This document shows, piece after piece, positions 9,027-18,668 of a stretch of DNA of 22,318 bases. The DNA lies in the NCBI GenBank assembly GCA_004380135.1, contig QXCR01000289.1:1-22318 (forward strand). The letters run 5' to 3'. The notes under the pieces were generated by a model, which searched no databases, was not told where the DNA came from, and saw only the letters and a list, made by a program, of their open reading frames with translations. A program made the translations under genes and the position numbers. Within the stretch, counting starts at the first letter, position 1; each line of letters starts with the position of its first letter. The DNA is from Stemphylium vesicarium. Taxonomy: Eukaryota > Ascomycota > Dothideomycetes > Pleosporales > Pleosporaceae.

Positions 9027-9756
9027 TTAATGTTGAGTCTCGTAATAGTCACCACCCCAGCTGCTAAGGTCGTACAAAAGCTCTATCTCATTGTCCATCA
9101 TCGTCAACTTGGCCACGACCTCGACTTCGCCTAAGCCGGCTCTTTGCCACCGTCTTACGCACTGTGTAGCCGCCAGAAGTTGCGGTTTTATAGCGCTGCG
9201 ACGCGGCTCGAGGGGGTCGCCAAGTTCACTAAACAGGCGCTCACACTCACAGTTTGAGGCTGGGATAGAGAGTACGTCGAGCGCGAGCTTGCTGAGGCTA
9301 GGGTAACGCTCGCGCAGCTCTACCCAGTACTTAATAGGGTTGTTTGCGTGATTGCTACCTTTCTCCGCGCGCGGCTCGCTTCGCTTCCACCGCTCGAACT
9401 TGTCGTCGTCTGTGTTGTTATTGACGGAGGCGCTGGGGTTAATAAAGCCGTCAATCCCGTCGTCTATGTCGCTCGTGAGGACCTTAGGGCGCCTTACCTT
9501 GCGCGGCGAGGCGCTATATAGCTGCCAAATGGCGCGAAAGTTGCGGTTGTTAGCGACGAGCCACTCAGGTTTATCGCTCCAGACAGTGTCGCAGTACGTT
9601 TTGTAGTATAGATGAAGTATTATAGCAGCATAGTACGCTAGCGAGTTGTCTAATTTAGCGTAGTTGTAATACCCAGGCCGAAGGCCTGCAGTTGGGCGGA
9701 TTTGGTCCCAACATGTTTGCTTCTTGCACTCGCGCCTTGGGGAAGATACCTGCTTT
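9027..9756 (-). pseudogene. hAT transposase, C-terminal fragment including the dimerisation domain
   Basis: The minus-strand frame is open for about 240 codons from near 9756 to a TAA at 9027. Recognisable hAT features in order are a GYYNYAKLDNS...AYYAAIILHLYYK block, a Trp-rich segment (TVWSDKPEWLVANNR), an acidic linker, then NPIKYWVELRERYPSLSKLA and the signature C-E-C-E-R-L-F-S-E-L followed by LEPRR (Dimer_Tnp_hAT, PF05699). The N-terminal zinc-finger and catalytic core are absent, because upstream the frame hits a stop. Unusually for this window the fragment has no internal stop. It ends about 155 bp before the element's apparent terminus near 8872. It cannot be active by itself. Confidence 0.88.
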
Positions 9757-10024
9757 TAATCTGCGCTTCGCGCAGGGGAAGACGGGCAAGAATTATTCTC
9801 CTTACTACCACCCCACCTAGTGTAGTAATACAGAGCCATCCTCCACTATTCCATTGCAGTGTGAAGCAAATACCATTGCCTATAACTGCCCCTTACAGTT
9901 TTCTAGAGTCCTCTTACTTACCTACTCCTTTTACTCTTACTTATTTAGCGGATAAGTAAATAAATTTTAAGCTGATTTAACTCACTAATAGGTGACGTTG
10001 AGTCATTATCCGAACTTGACATCT
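9757..10024. other. Unassigned sequence between transposon pieces
   Basis: Contains an 85-codon plus-strand frame (9702-9959) without recognisable motif. It probably belongs to degraded transposon DNA. Confidence 0.3.
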
Positions 10025-10026
10025 TA

Positions 10027-10439
10027 GGGGTGGCTGGGTGAATCTTTTGAGTATAGGTGTTGGATTAGGTGGCTAGATGCCAGTGGCGGTGAAGGCCTTT
10101 TTAATGAGGCTAGGGGTCACTGTAGATACCTAGGCCCGATGAAAAAGGGTGAAAAGTCTCCTTTTTTGAGTTTGCAGACTCCTAGCGTGTTCTAGTAGAA
10201 GGTAGCTAGCTCCTTTTTATAGGCTAATGAGAGTGTTTTGAATACTCTAAAATCTAGGGGTCGAAGCCGATAAGTTGAATAAGGAGGAAAGATAGCTAGG
10301 AGTATCCGATTTTGATCGCAAAAATCCAAAAACTCCTGAGTTATATGGATAAGTGCCCATCTATAATGAGTAACCGATATGAATAAGGTGTTTTTGGCCT
10401 AGTGAATGGCTTAAACACCTCCTTGAGCCAAGCCACCCC
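10027..10439. mobile_element. 413-bp miniature element with TA target duplication (Tc1/mariner/pogo type)
   Basis: The left terminus GGGGTGGCTGGG (10027-10038) and the right terminus CCAAGCCACCCC (10428-10439) are inverted repeats matching at 11 of 12 positions. Both are bordered by TA (10025-10026 and 10440-10441), the target duplication of the Tc1/mariner superfamily, to which pogo/Fot1 elements belong. No coding frame is visible inside. Pogo-like transposase relics follow within 600 bp, and such a transposase could have mobilised it, which is inference. Confidence 0.7.
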
Positions 10440-10441
10440 TA

Positions 10442-10875
10442 TCTTATCGTTCGTCTAGCCACGTTTTAATGCCGCTATAAAGGCTGGCTCTTCGCTTTTA
10501 CGAGTCTTATCTGTTATACGGGGTTCGGCGATACTTCTCTATTCCTGGTCCGTACTAAGGCAGGCGAGGTAATGTATGGCGGTAGGCCCGTAGAGTTGTC
10601 TAGCGACTAAGTAAGATAGTAGATATTTAAGTAAAGATAATTTAATTCTATATAAGTAATAGAATAACTAGTTAGTAATCTAAGTAAGAGATGTAACTAT
10701 AAGAGTTATAAACTAAATAAGTTAACTATAATAAGAGAAATAATAAAATCTTTCTATTCTTATATCTTTATTACTAAGTCCTATATCCTTCTATGCCTCT
10801 CTACTAAGTAGGAGGTTTAAGAGAGCGCTAGCCTCCCTTTATATAGTAGCCTCCTAGAGGTCCTATCTTAGTAGG
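10442..10875. other. AT-rich, RIP-like filler with no gene
   Basis: The first about 130 bp are normal in composition. From roughly 10600 the sequence is dominated by TA, AAG and TAA words with no open frame, typical of a RIP-erased repeat. A short hairpin-like pair lies near 10809-10857 (AGGAGG and CCTCCT). Confidence 0.45.
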
Positions 10876-10993
10876 ATACTAGTTACGTAATCTGCGCGCC
10901 CCGCGCTAATTATTACCTAATAGTTTGTGCGACTATTAGCTGCCAACATCGCATCCTTCGTCTAGGAGAGGCCTTTGCTTGTTATCTGTAACA
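10876..10993 (+). repeat. 118-bp direct repeat, copy 1 (more mutated)
   Basis: Aligns without gaps to 12091-12208, starting ATACTAGTTACGTAA and ending TTGTAACA or CTGTAACA. Most differences are C or G in copy 2 replaced by T or A here, as expected from RIP. On the minus strand it begins TGTTAC, like many LTRs, but the other end shows no LTR-type border, so identity as a solo LTR is unproven. It abuts the pogo transposase fragment. Confidence 0.75.
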
Positions 10994-11952
10994 TTCCGCT
11001 CTTTATAATCCTATCTAGTAAGTAGCACTAGGCTAGCTAGTACTACTACCTCCCGCTAGACTAGGTTCTCGCAGTTAGCGATAACGGCTAGACGACAGAT
11101 GATCTTAGCGTAGAGTGGGTAAAGCACTTTAATAGGTATACAGCGCCTCGTACGCATGGAGTCTACCGGCTTCTTATCCTCGACGGCCATAGCAGCCACG
11201 CTACGCCTGAGTTCGACCAGTACTGCACAGAGAACAAGATCATCACTCGCTGTATGCCAGCGCACACGTCGCATCTACTCCAGTCGCTTGACGTAAGCTG
11301 CTTCTCTCCGCTCAAGCACGCGTACGGTCACGAGATCCAGGAGCTAGCACGCCAAGGCGTCTACCACGTTGACAAGATAGACTTCCTCACGATCTATACA
11401 CGGATTCAGCCGACAGTATTCACGCAGCAGAACATCTAGGCGGGCTTCTAGGCGACAGGGCTTATCCCTCTCTGTCTATAACGCGTCCTATCGTCGCTTA
11501 CCGTAGTCCGTACGCCGTCTCCTCTAGGGACAACAGCAGACAACAACGCCGCATGGACAGCAGAGACACCACGTACAGTAGCCCAGCTTCAGCAGCAGGC
11601 TAAACACCTCCAGGATCGGCTCCGCCGGCAATCTCAGAGCCCAACAAACCAGTTTCTCCGCCAGGTTGTTAAAAGCTGTCAGGTTGCAATGCAATCAGCA
11701 ACAATACTTGCTGAAGAGAATAAGAAGCTGCGTGCAGCTAGCCAGCGTCAGCAACGAAAGCAAGATCAGCGGCGTCAGTATATAGCTCGCGGAGGTGCTC
11801 TCCAGGCACAGCAAGGCCAGCAGCTCGCTGTAGAGGCAGAAAGGGTGGCCGCAGAGGTGGAACAAGCTCTAGCTACTCCGGGACGTCAGCGCGCACCACC
11901 AACGTGCAGCAAGTGTTACGTTCAAGGACACACGCGGACTCAATGTAGATAG
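10994..11952 (+). pseudogene. pogo/Fot1-like transposase, C-terminal two thirds with zinc knuckle
   Basis: One frame reads P-L-F-I-I-L, then L-P-L-D followed by a stop where Trp is expected, then AVSDNG. It continues LSVEWVKHFNRYTAPRTHGV, LLILDGHSSHATPEFDQYC and MPAHTSHLLQSLDV, ending with a Gln-rich coiled-coil-like tail and C-S-K-C-Y-V-Q-G-H-T-R-T-Q-C. The LLILDGH Asp and the following blocks are the DDE catalytic core of fungal pogo/Fot1 transposases (DDE_1, PF03184). The tail motif is a CX2CX4HX4C zinc knuckle, which I infer helps bind nucleic acid. Stops replace Trp or Gln at several places (for example after N-I near 11437), consistent with RIP, while the last 140 codons are open. The N-terminal DNA-binding half is missing; the 118-bp repeat sits where it should continue. 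Confidence 0.88.
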
Positions 11953-12090
11953 TAATAGACTAGCTATCTGTAAAGTCTCACACTATTATCTTATGTTGTT
12001 GTAGAGTTATCGTGCAGAAAGTCGCGTCAGGTTTGGTGGGGTGGCCCACTGACTGGTCCGCCCCGCTGAGTGATCCAAGACGTTAGCGTA
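11953..12090. other. Probable 3' end of the pogo-like element
   Basis: Follows the transposase stop codon. It contains GGGGTGGCCCACTGACTGG and GGTCCGCCCCGCTGAGTG, GC-rich words of the kind seen near pogo-type termini. No matching inverted partner was found upstream, so the border is not defined. Confidence 0.35.
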
Positions 12091-12208
12091 ATACTAGTTA
12101 CGTAAGCTGCGCGCCCCGCGATAATCGTTATCCTCCATTTCGTGCGACCGTTGGCTACCAACGTCGCATCCTCCGCCCCTGGGAATCCTTTGCTTGTTAC
12201 TTGTAACA
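12091..12208 (+). repeat. 118-bp direct repeat, copy 2 (less mutated)
   Basis: Partner of 10876-10993, same orientation and same length. It keeps CpG-rich words such as GCGCGCCCCGCG. The minus strand opens with TGTTAC AA GTAACA, a 6-bp inverted pair, at the border with the N-terminal transposase relic. Confidence 0.75.
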
Positions 12209-12522
12209 TGCCGCTAGAGAAACGTAGATACCTACTTATCGCTAACTCCTTTTCTAGTAATTAAAGCTACGTAGCTCTTTACTATCTCTTTTATAGGTGG
12301 TAGGCGTCTCTTTATTAACTCCTAAACGTATCAAATAAGCTCCTTTTCTTATTGTGGGTAGAGTTTTCAATTTATAATTATACTAGGTTGCGTTAACCCC
12401 TTATGCCTCTAGATGAGCGTAGATCTTATAGTACTAAGCTTTTTTGCAATTTTGTTATAGCTAAACTGCTCTCCTGGCTTCAACGCGTCGATTGCGGCTA
12501 TTGCAGCCTCGATTGGATCCAT
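12209..12522 (-). pseudogene. pogo/Fot1-like transposase, N-terminal DNA-binding fragment
   Basis: The minus strand starts MDPIEAAIAAIDAL at 12522 and continues KPGEQFSYNKIAKK, then R-H-K-G, a Leu/Lys-rich block ending L-I-K-R-R-L-P-P-I-K-E-I, and R-K-G-V-S-D-K with a stop where Trp is expected before V-S-T-F-L. This is the psq-type helix-turn-helix followed by the start of the CENP-B-type DNA-binding domain of fungal pogo transposases. About seven stops occupy former Gln, Arg or Trp codons. The reading ends abruptly at the 118-bp repeat. It points away from the C-terminal fragment at 10994-11952, so the two cannot be one simple gene. Confidence 0.85.
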
Positions 12523-12611
12523 ATTGGTAGATTTATCGGTGGTTGCGGTGAAAGAAATTTTGATGCGGGGTTACGCAACTGAGGCACTTGCGCATCTCGC
12601 GCACGGACACG

Positions 12612-12779
12612 GTAAGAGGTATCAGAATCAGTATATAAAAAGTAGGATAAATCGTTATGAACTACTATTAGAAACTTAGGTGAGTTAATAGAGATGAAAC
12701 GGGCTAAGCCCAAACAGGCAGGATCCTTGGCAGCACGTGACTGTTCTCACGGGCAGGACCTGGGGGCTCCCGAACAATA
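12612..12779 (+). repeat. 170-bp dispersed repeat, copy 1 (RIP-mutated in its first half)
   Basis: Homologous to 17292-17461. The shared core AACGGGCTAAGCCCAAACAG and everything after it are almost identical in both copies, while the first about 85 bp here carry a series of C-to-T and G-to-A changes. The right border is exact (CCCGAACAATA), after which the two loci differ. Confidence 0.85.
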
Positions 12780-12781
12780 GT

Positions 12782-13177
12782 ATTATCGACCAAGCCAGCG
12801 TAGGCAGCAACGAGGAGGACGAGTTTAAATTGTGGAAGCGCTGCGAGCCATGTGCTGCAAAGGGTAGCGAGCACGCAAGAAACCCTATAAAATACTAGGT
12901 AGAGCTGCGCGATCGCTACCCCAACCTCAGTAAACTTGCGCTCGACGTACTCTCTATCCCATACTTAAGCTGTGAGTGTGAACGCGTCTTTAGTGAGCTT
13001 AGCGACCTGCTAGAGCCTCGCCGACGAGACATCTTACCTGAGCTTTTGGCAGCAATAAAGTGCAATAGGAGATGGCAAAGAGCTGGTATTGACAGCGACG
13101 ATGAGGTGGATGAGAAGGCTGTTACTGAGGAGCAGTTAGACACCAAATACGGCATGGCAATATGGGCCGTCGGCTGA
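12782..13177 (+). pseudogene. hAT transposase, C-terminal dimerisation fragment, second family member
   Basis: The frame begins right after the 170-bp repeat and runs to a TGA at 13175-13177 with a single internal stop, at the Trp expected in N-P-I-K-Y-W-V-E-L. It continues L-R-D-R-Y-P-N-L-S-K-L-A, C-E-C-E-R-V-F-S-E-L, LEPRRRD and LLAAIKC, the hAT dimerisation domain. It is clearly paralogous to the minus-strand fragment at 9027-9756 and has the same acidic linker ahead of the domain. Catalytic and zinc-finger parts are absent. Confidence 0.87.
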
Positions 13178-13222
13178 GAAATACGACTCTAAATTTCCTA
13201 CACAACTTTTCTGATTGGGCAA

Positions 13223-13284
13223 CCGGCCGACATAGCTACATTAAGCCGGCCGACGCTCTGCAGCTAACCAAGCCAGCCGGCCGA
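13223..13284. repeat. Three CCGGCCGA motifs downstream of the hAT fragment
   Basis: Exact CCGGCCGA copies at 13223-13230, 13246-13253 and 13277-13284, within 110 bp of the transposase stop codon. hAT transposases bind short subterminal repeats, so these are candidate binding sites of this family's 3' end (inference). Confidence 0.55.
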
Positions 13285-13692
13285 ATTATTGACAAGTATG
13301 ACTGGTACTAAGGATCTTCGTAGACTTTGGACAGCATAGAAATAGGCGCAGTGAAGATACAGTGAGGGCGCAATATCTGTGGCTGACCACCAGTTGGCCA
13401 CGTTCGTCCATGATCTGAGGCTAACCACGTGGATGCCCGCTGGTAGTCGAACAATACTACCACAATGGGTCTTTACCGCCCTTGATCAGCATATATGAAC
13501 TCTTTTCTCACATCGTGCTCGCTTTCGATTCCGATGGGGGGCATAAAAAACCCGTAAAATAAGCATTGTGGTAACCCATGAATATCTAGTGTCGTCTTTA
13601 TCCAGCACCAACGGATATGTTTTACTGAAGCGGAAGCGATTCTAGAAATACACTTATAGACGTGTAACGGAAAGACTCATCATACATTCATT
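13285..13692. other. Intergenic 3' flank of the receptor gene, no gene seen
   Basis: Normal composition with no open frame of interest. It lies between the hAT remnant and the stop codon of the PTH11-like gene. Confidence 0.4.
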
Positions 13693-15005
13693 CTACGTAT
13701 TTTTTGCGTTCTGTGACTCAACAGTAACTCGCTGCTGGACAAGTATCCTTCCACGTTCCGGCCTTGTCGGACTCGGCGTGCTCTCGAGCACCGGCACAGG
13801 GTCTCGATCTAAGCCCCAATTACCCTCTATTGATGCAGCGTTCTTCAAGCTATAATCGCTGATTGCATATGACTTGGTCTCAGCAGAACTCTGCGTTCCT
13901 CCACATGTAACGACCGTGTTTGTCATCCCATCCTCAATGAGTGTAAGTGGATACTGGTCGTGATCCACTAGAACCTTGTTGGTTGATCTCCTTCCCGAGC
14001 TGCTGGGGTATCCGGACAACTTTAAGCCGTCTGTTGTATCACCCTTGTGGGAGTTCCAGAAACGGGCGGGGGAGACGATTCGGAGAAGGGGGCGGAGCGT
14101 GGGGATGCAGCAGTTGATTACGGCGATAGCGGGCTCGGAGACACTCCAGAAAATGCCGTCGGGGTAGTACGAGGCGTCGCCGTAATCAATGTTGAGGAGA
14201 ACACTGATGCGGATCATGGTTATACCTGTTACGCTAGAGGACTGTTAGATTGTGTAGATAGCGGAAATACGCGATAACGTACAGCAGACCGATGCCAAAG
14301 ACGGCTGCTAGACCAATCTTCGTTCCTGTAGCCATCTGTAGATGCCTGATGAATGGAAGAGGCAGAAGCACGATAACGAAGTCGGTAATCATGTTGAAGA
14401 TGCCACTGGCAACGTAGGCGGGCTTGGGGTTGGAGCAGTGACCCCAAGGGATGTTGACGTTCCAATTCATCTCAAATGGGCGGCACAGGAGAAATGCGGA
14501 AAGCATGCTGCCCAGCCAGTAGGCGGCAACCAAGCCCACACACACCCAGACCCATATCCGAAAGTTCTTGTGAGGAAATATGCGCAGATAGAACCAGAGA
14601 TAGGACAGCTTTACAGCAGCTATTCCTGTGTAGTAGATGGGTTGGAGGGCTACGAGCAGCTTGGCCATATAGATCATGTTGGCTAGCGGAAGCTCGATGA
14701 AGTGGTATCGTATTCCACAGTTCGCGAACATGATCTGAAGTGCGAGTAGGCCTACGTCACTGATTAGTTTTATCGTCGTAATGGAGCATGGCACAGTCGG
14801 TGCACCTACCGATAACACAGACCATCGAAACCACTGCGAGGACATCGTCCCACCAAATCTTCGTCTTGCGAACGCGTCTCGCAACGAATCGTAGTCCAAC
14901 TAGTATGGCAGCGAGCCCAACTAGGATGAAGTTGGCGACGAGTTGCCTAGCTACATATGGGAAATGGAATATATTGATGGGCGTTAACGGGTCCAGGAAC
15001 TCCAT
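13693..15005 (-). CDS. PTH11-like seven-helix membrane protein (fungal rhodopsin-domain family)
   Basis: Three exons, 14810-15005, 14283-14751 and 13693-14233, give 401 residues with no disruption. Intron 1 is 14752-14809 (GTAGGT, ACTAAT branch, acceptor GACGTAG); intron 2 is 14234-14282 (GTACGT...CTCTAG). The start MEFLDPLTP fits the family opening and precedes helix 1 directly. Visible hallmarks are helix 1 followed by R-F-V-A-R-R and W-W-D-D (residues 51-54), a helix with YYTGIAAVKLSYLWFYLRIF, a Trp-Gly-His-Cys loop, FNMITDFVIVLLPLPFI, and a last helix with FWSVSEPAIAVINCCIPTLR before a cytoplasmic tail of roughly 115 residues. These match the PF20684 rhodopsin domain of PTH11-related receptors, plasma-membrane proteins of Pezizomycotina that include host-surface sensors. 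No N-terminal CFEM domain is present. The ligand cannot be inferred. Confidence 0.9.
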
Positions 15006-15523
15006 ATTGCGTCGAATGCTTGGACTTGTGATACTTGGGGACCCGCCTTTGATATGTACGGTGTCGCACGGGCACTTCAGCAACGGCATCGTTGAATCGC
15101 AGAGTATGCTATGGGATGTTCGCCGACATCCAAGGCTACGTCTCAACGATTGTAGGCCTCCGTGGGCCTTCATTGGTTGTTCTCTGTGACAGGGCTGTAT
15201 GGGCTGAATGACCGGCACCGCATGGCCTATGCACTCCGCTTAGAAGTGGCCCGCCCGACGCCCCGATGTAGATCGTATCTACTTAATGTGGAACTTGGTG
15301 TATGCCGCAATGTTGTAATTCGCTTTAGACCCTTGAGCTAGACATATCTAACCTCCAGGAACGGTCCTTCTGTTCCCGTGCTGCCGTGCCGCCTATACTG
15401 AAACAAAACCCTCAAGGCTGTGGCTTCTTCAATTCCGTAAGCGGTAATGACAGACATGATTAAGTACCTAGGTAGGTCGGATATTCAGTATCCGTCGACG
15501 CGCTATCGAGAAGGGAGCTAGGT
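15006..15523. other. Upstream region of the receptor gene, no further gene
   Basis: An in-frame extension of the receptor reading frame reaches 15218 but lacks family similarity, so it is treated as leader DNA. Nothing else is recognised. Confidence 0.4.
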
Positions 15524-15685
15524 TTCAATGCCATCGTTGTGGGTATTGGTAAGCTGGCGATCGCAATCCCGGTTCTGATTGAGCAGACCTGCAGAAAAGG
15601 CTCTGTTAGTCGAGGCAGGAGCAACTGTAAGGACGCACCAAAGATCGACGTCGCTTGCATGCTCCCCGCCCTCTCTGGGCCCTGA
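15524..15685 (+). pseudogene. Possible relic of an FAD-binding monooxygenase N-terminus
   Basis: The frame reads F-N-A-I-V-V-G-I-G-K-L-A-I-A-I-P-V-L. This resembles the dinucleotide-binding opening of flavin monooxygenases (hydrophobic strand, then GxGxxG, then Ala-rich helix), but the third glycine is missing and one or two residues seem deleted. After about 20 codons similarity disappears, and the frame stops at 15683-15685. It could also be chance. No downstream segment of such an enzyme was found. Confidence 0.22.
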
Positions 15686-17291
15686 ACCAAACATGATAAA
15701 CTGGTACCCAATCAGAGCCCTTGGGATTCCAACACACGTGTTGTGGGGGGCCCAACCACGACTGGGACTTGACTGGGACTTGACTGAGCCGCAGGCAAGC
15801 TGGGACTTACGAATGAAAAGTGACACAACAACTGCCAGTTTGAAAGACTCATATGAAGAGCAGACGGCTTCCGAATCTACGAGGACACATAGTTGGAGAA
15901 TTCTCAGCCGTCAACTTTTGTGCAAACGTGTATTCGACATAAGCTAACCCTAAAACATAGGGAGCACCCCGCAACCAAAGTTGAAATGCTAACAAGCGCT
16001 GAGACGAACGAGCGCCTCAGTATTGACCGCATCAACAAGGAGGTGCATGGCAACAAACGGCTCTGTGCTAGTGTCGTTGTCGGACCTTCATAGCCCCTTC
16101 ATGGCGTGGCTTGCTAAGACACGCTATAAGCCTTAGGCCCGTTAGGGCAAACCGAGCGCTCGGCATCAACCAAAAAGACATGATTGGTGGATACAGCGAT
16201 TCCAGCGTTTTCGACAGTTCATGTGCTGGCGAGACTCTTGTAGACCACACCGTCTCGGCGCCTTCGATCAAGACCACTGACTACCAGAGCTCCACGGACA
16301 CAATGCGTGATCCCAATACCTTGCAGGCTTTTCTGTGGCAGTGTATGAATATCGAAACTGGCACACTTATCGGCACCACCATAAGGATTTCCATGATATC
16401 TTCGGTCGTCTCAAATGGCCACGTTGACCACGAAGAATTGCCCAGCTGACGAGCTATCACAACGACGTGGATCTATTCCCTGGCAGGAGAAGCAGTACGG
16501 ACAGTTGCATAGACAGATTGTGGTTCCTCAAGCGAGTATCGGATACGCAATGCTGCTTACACTCCAAGTAACACATCTTCTCAAAAGAATGTAATGAAGG
16601 AGTTAGTCACACCTAGTCCTCCATCCCCCTTTTCTCGCTGTACTTGGGAAATTTTGTCCAAAATAAGCCACTTGCTGTTTTACTCAAGCTGATAGCTGAC
16701 ACCCAGGTATTTCGCAAGCAAACAAGCGACAGATTGAATGCAACCAAGTGAAATGGAGGTGTGGTGAACAGCAGGTCGGTACATGGGAAAGATAACCGAA
16801 TCCCCAATGAGATGAAGATTTCTGAAGATATTTTCAGCCAAGGTTGCGATTGCGGGGACGGCGGCGGACCTTAATAAGGAGACTAGACATCTTGAGTATA
16901 AATGTAGCGAGGATGATCGACGTTCCCAGCCAGGGCTACCTGGCTTCGGTCCGAAGAATCCGATTGGCGCAAACGCAATCGATCCTACCGAACTTCGAAC
17001 GTCATCCCCTCTTCTCCAACCTGTTTCCTTCGCGTCTAAGCTCTTTAGACAAACTATATCGTTACCGCTCTGCGCTTTCCTGGCTATGCGCCCTGTTTAG
17101 TGGTGGAAGGGGCATCAAGCTTTTAAATAACGATGTTGAGAGTGATACTATGTTTATAGCGTGACGACATCTTCGACAAGCATTCTGTAAGCGGTACCTC
17201 GGTAACCTTTTATCATGCTTGCAGAGTAGTCTGTGAGGCGTGCTCCGGTAAATCTTAGATTTATGCTTGGAGGTGCACATGTGTCATAAGT
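15686..17291. other. Gene-poor region with anonymous short frames
   Basis: A tandem duplication with an 11-bp unit (GACTGGGACTT twice) lies near 15762-15783. Open frames at 16111-16449 (plus) and about 16839-17100 (plus) look mildly protein-like but match no family I know and lack start context or splice structure. They may be decayed genes. I see no RNA gene. Confidence 0.35.
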
Positions 17292-17461
17292 GATAAGAGG
17301 CACAAGAATTGGCATATGAAAAGTGGGATGAATTGTTGTGAACTACTGTCGGAAACTCAGGTGAGTTGATGGAGATGGAAACGGGCTAAGCCCAAACAGG
17401 CAGGCTCCTTGGCAGCACGTGACTGTTCTCACGGGCAGGACCTGGAGGCTCCCGAACAATA
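17292..17461 (+). repeat. 170-bp dispersed repeat, copy 2 (less mutated)
   Basis: Partner of 12612-12779 in the same orientation. It retains TpG and CpA words that are TpA in copy 1 and probably represents the sequence before RIP. Its right border is CCCGAACAATA at 17461. The element type is unknown: no inverted ends or target duplication were found. Confidence 0.85.
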
Positions 17462-17763
17462 AGCTTCCTACGTTGCTTCACCTGCTCATACATCAAGAAC
17501 GCCCAAACTCAATAACACTGCAGGATGACGTGGAGTTTACTACAGAAAGTGTATTCCCATGGAGTTGTCGAATTTTGGCTGGGGTCCTTGTGAGGCTGGC
17601 AATGGTACCTCGGCATCAGAATAAGGATGGCGTCTTTGATCCAGTTACCGCATTCGTTTTGCGCTAGGTTTCATTCGCGCTCGAGGATCTGGATGCCTTG
17701 CGGGAAGATCAAACGATCGAGGCTGTGAAACTTAACCACGCCGATAACGCCAGACTATCGTGA
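17462..17763 (+). other. Open frame with one stop, possible decayed gene fragment
   Basis: A frame entering from the repeat runs to a TAG at 17665-17667 and continues in the same phase for 31 more codons (E-D-L-D-A-L-R-E-D and so on) to a TGA at 17761. The second part has amphipathic, protein-like composition. No family is recognised. Confidence 0.2.
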
Positions 17764-18498
17764 TAAACCGTTTTCATGTAAATTGCGTGTATGAGAAGCT
17801 AATCGTAGCGGAGTGAAGCCCGCGTTGAGTCACAGACTCCTAGGAACCCCTGCGCACGGTAAAGGAGTTTCTGACGAACTAATGCGCTGTAGTCTAGGGT
17901 AACCGGAGAATACTCATGGTCCAGAATGAGATTGATGATGGGTCAGTTGGGGTTGGGATCTCGAGCTTATCAGCAAGAAGATTCGGAAATCTATTCGTGG
18001 GCTCGCTGATGTACGTTGTGAAGGAGCATCAATAAAACCCCATTTCTCTCTGTCTCAAGGTACACTCAATGATAAACACGATATCCAACTCATAGACAAC
18101 AGCCTACAATTTAGGCCCTGAAGACTCCTTTTTGGAGAGTTCCGATAGCGCACCAGACTTGCGAGGAAGAATTAGAAGAAGCAACTTCCTCACGTGAAGA
18201 CCTTGTCCGATTGTAGGGAAGCTGGTAGCAGTATGGACCCAACCAGGGGTAACGGTATGCAATGTTTCAGCTCTGGAATGTAAATAGATTTAACATATGG
18301 TATATGTTTCTACACTACCTCTGAGCGCTCACCAGCGTCCGCGTCTTCCATTCCCTAATTAGACTAGAGTTGAAGACCTTGAAAGTATACATCTACAAAA
18401 GCAAAGCAACTTATCTTCTGAACCACCTGATAATCTCGGCCCTTTAGTAACCCGGTCGTACCCTTAATTAGAAATGAAGCACTTGCTGCCTGGTCACG
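17764..18498. other. No feature recognised
   Basis: Normal composition with no open frame above noise on either strand and no repeat detected by eye. Confidence 0.4.
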
Positions 18499-18509
18499 AT
18501 TCAGGACCA

Positions 18510-18668
18510 CAGTCCGCAACAAGCAAGTCAAGCCGTTCACCTTCAGAGACCCACTTGCCTATCTAGGTAGGAGTTAAACTGATGTAGGAAACTGCTAGGC
18601 TCGAATAGGTAATCAAGCAAGTCAATCTGGACTTTCTGAGCCCCACTTAATTGCTTGTTGCGGAGTCT
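18510..18668. mobile_element. Small (about 155-bp) inverted-repeat element flanked by 11-bp direct repeats
   Basis: TCCGCAACAAGCAA (18513-18526) and its perfect complement TTGCTTGTTGCGGA (18651-18664) bound a short non-coding interior. ATTCAGGACCA occurs just outside on both sides (18499-18509 and 18669-18679), leaving 3-4 extra bases next to the inverted repeats. The terminal CAAGCAAGTCAAG resembles the hAT end near 8872 and recurs inside near 18613. It may be a miniature relative of that hAT family, but an 11-bp duplication is longer than the 8 bp expected. Confidence 0.65.

Noticed and set aside
9091..9306. Plus-strand open frame rich in Ser and Arg, with a similar one on the minus strand at 12916-13155
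   Set aside because: Both are antisense shadows of the hAT dimerisation domain, which explains why they resemble each other.
12027..12209. 60-codon minus-strand open frame
   Set aside because: It covers the 118-bp repeat and the GC-rich pogo-end region; no protein similarity is recognised and the homologous repeat copy does not keep it open.
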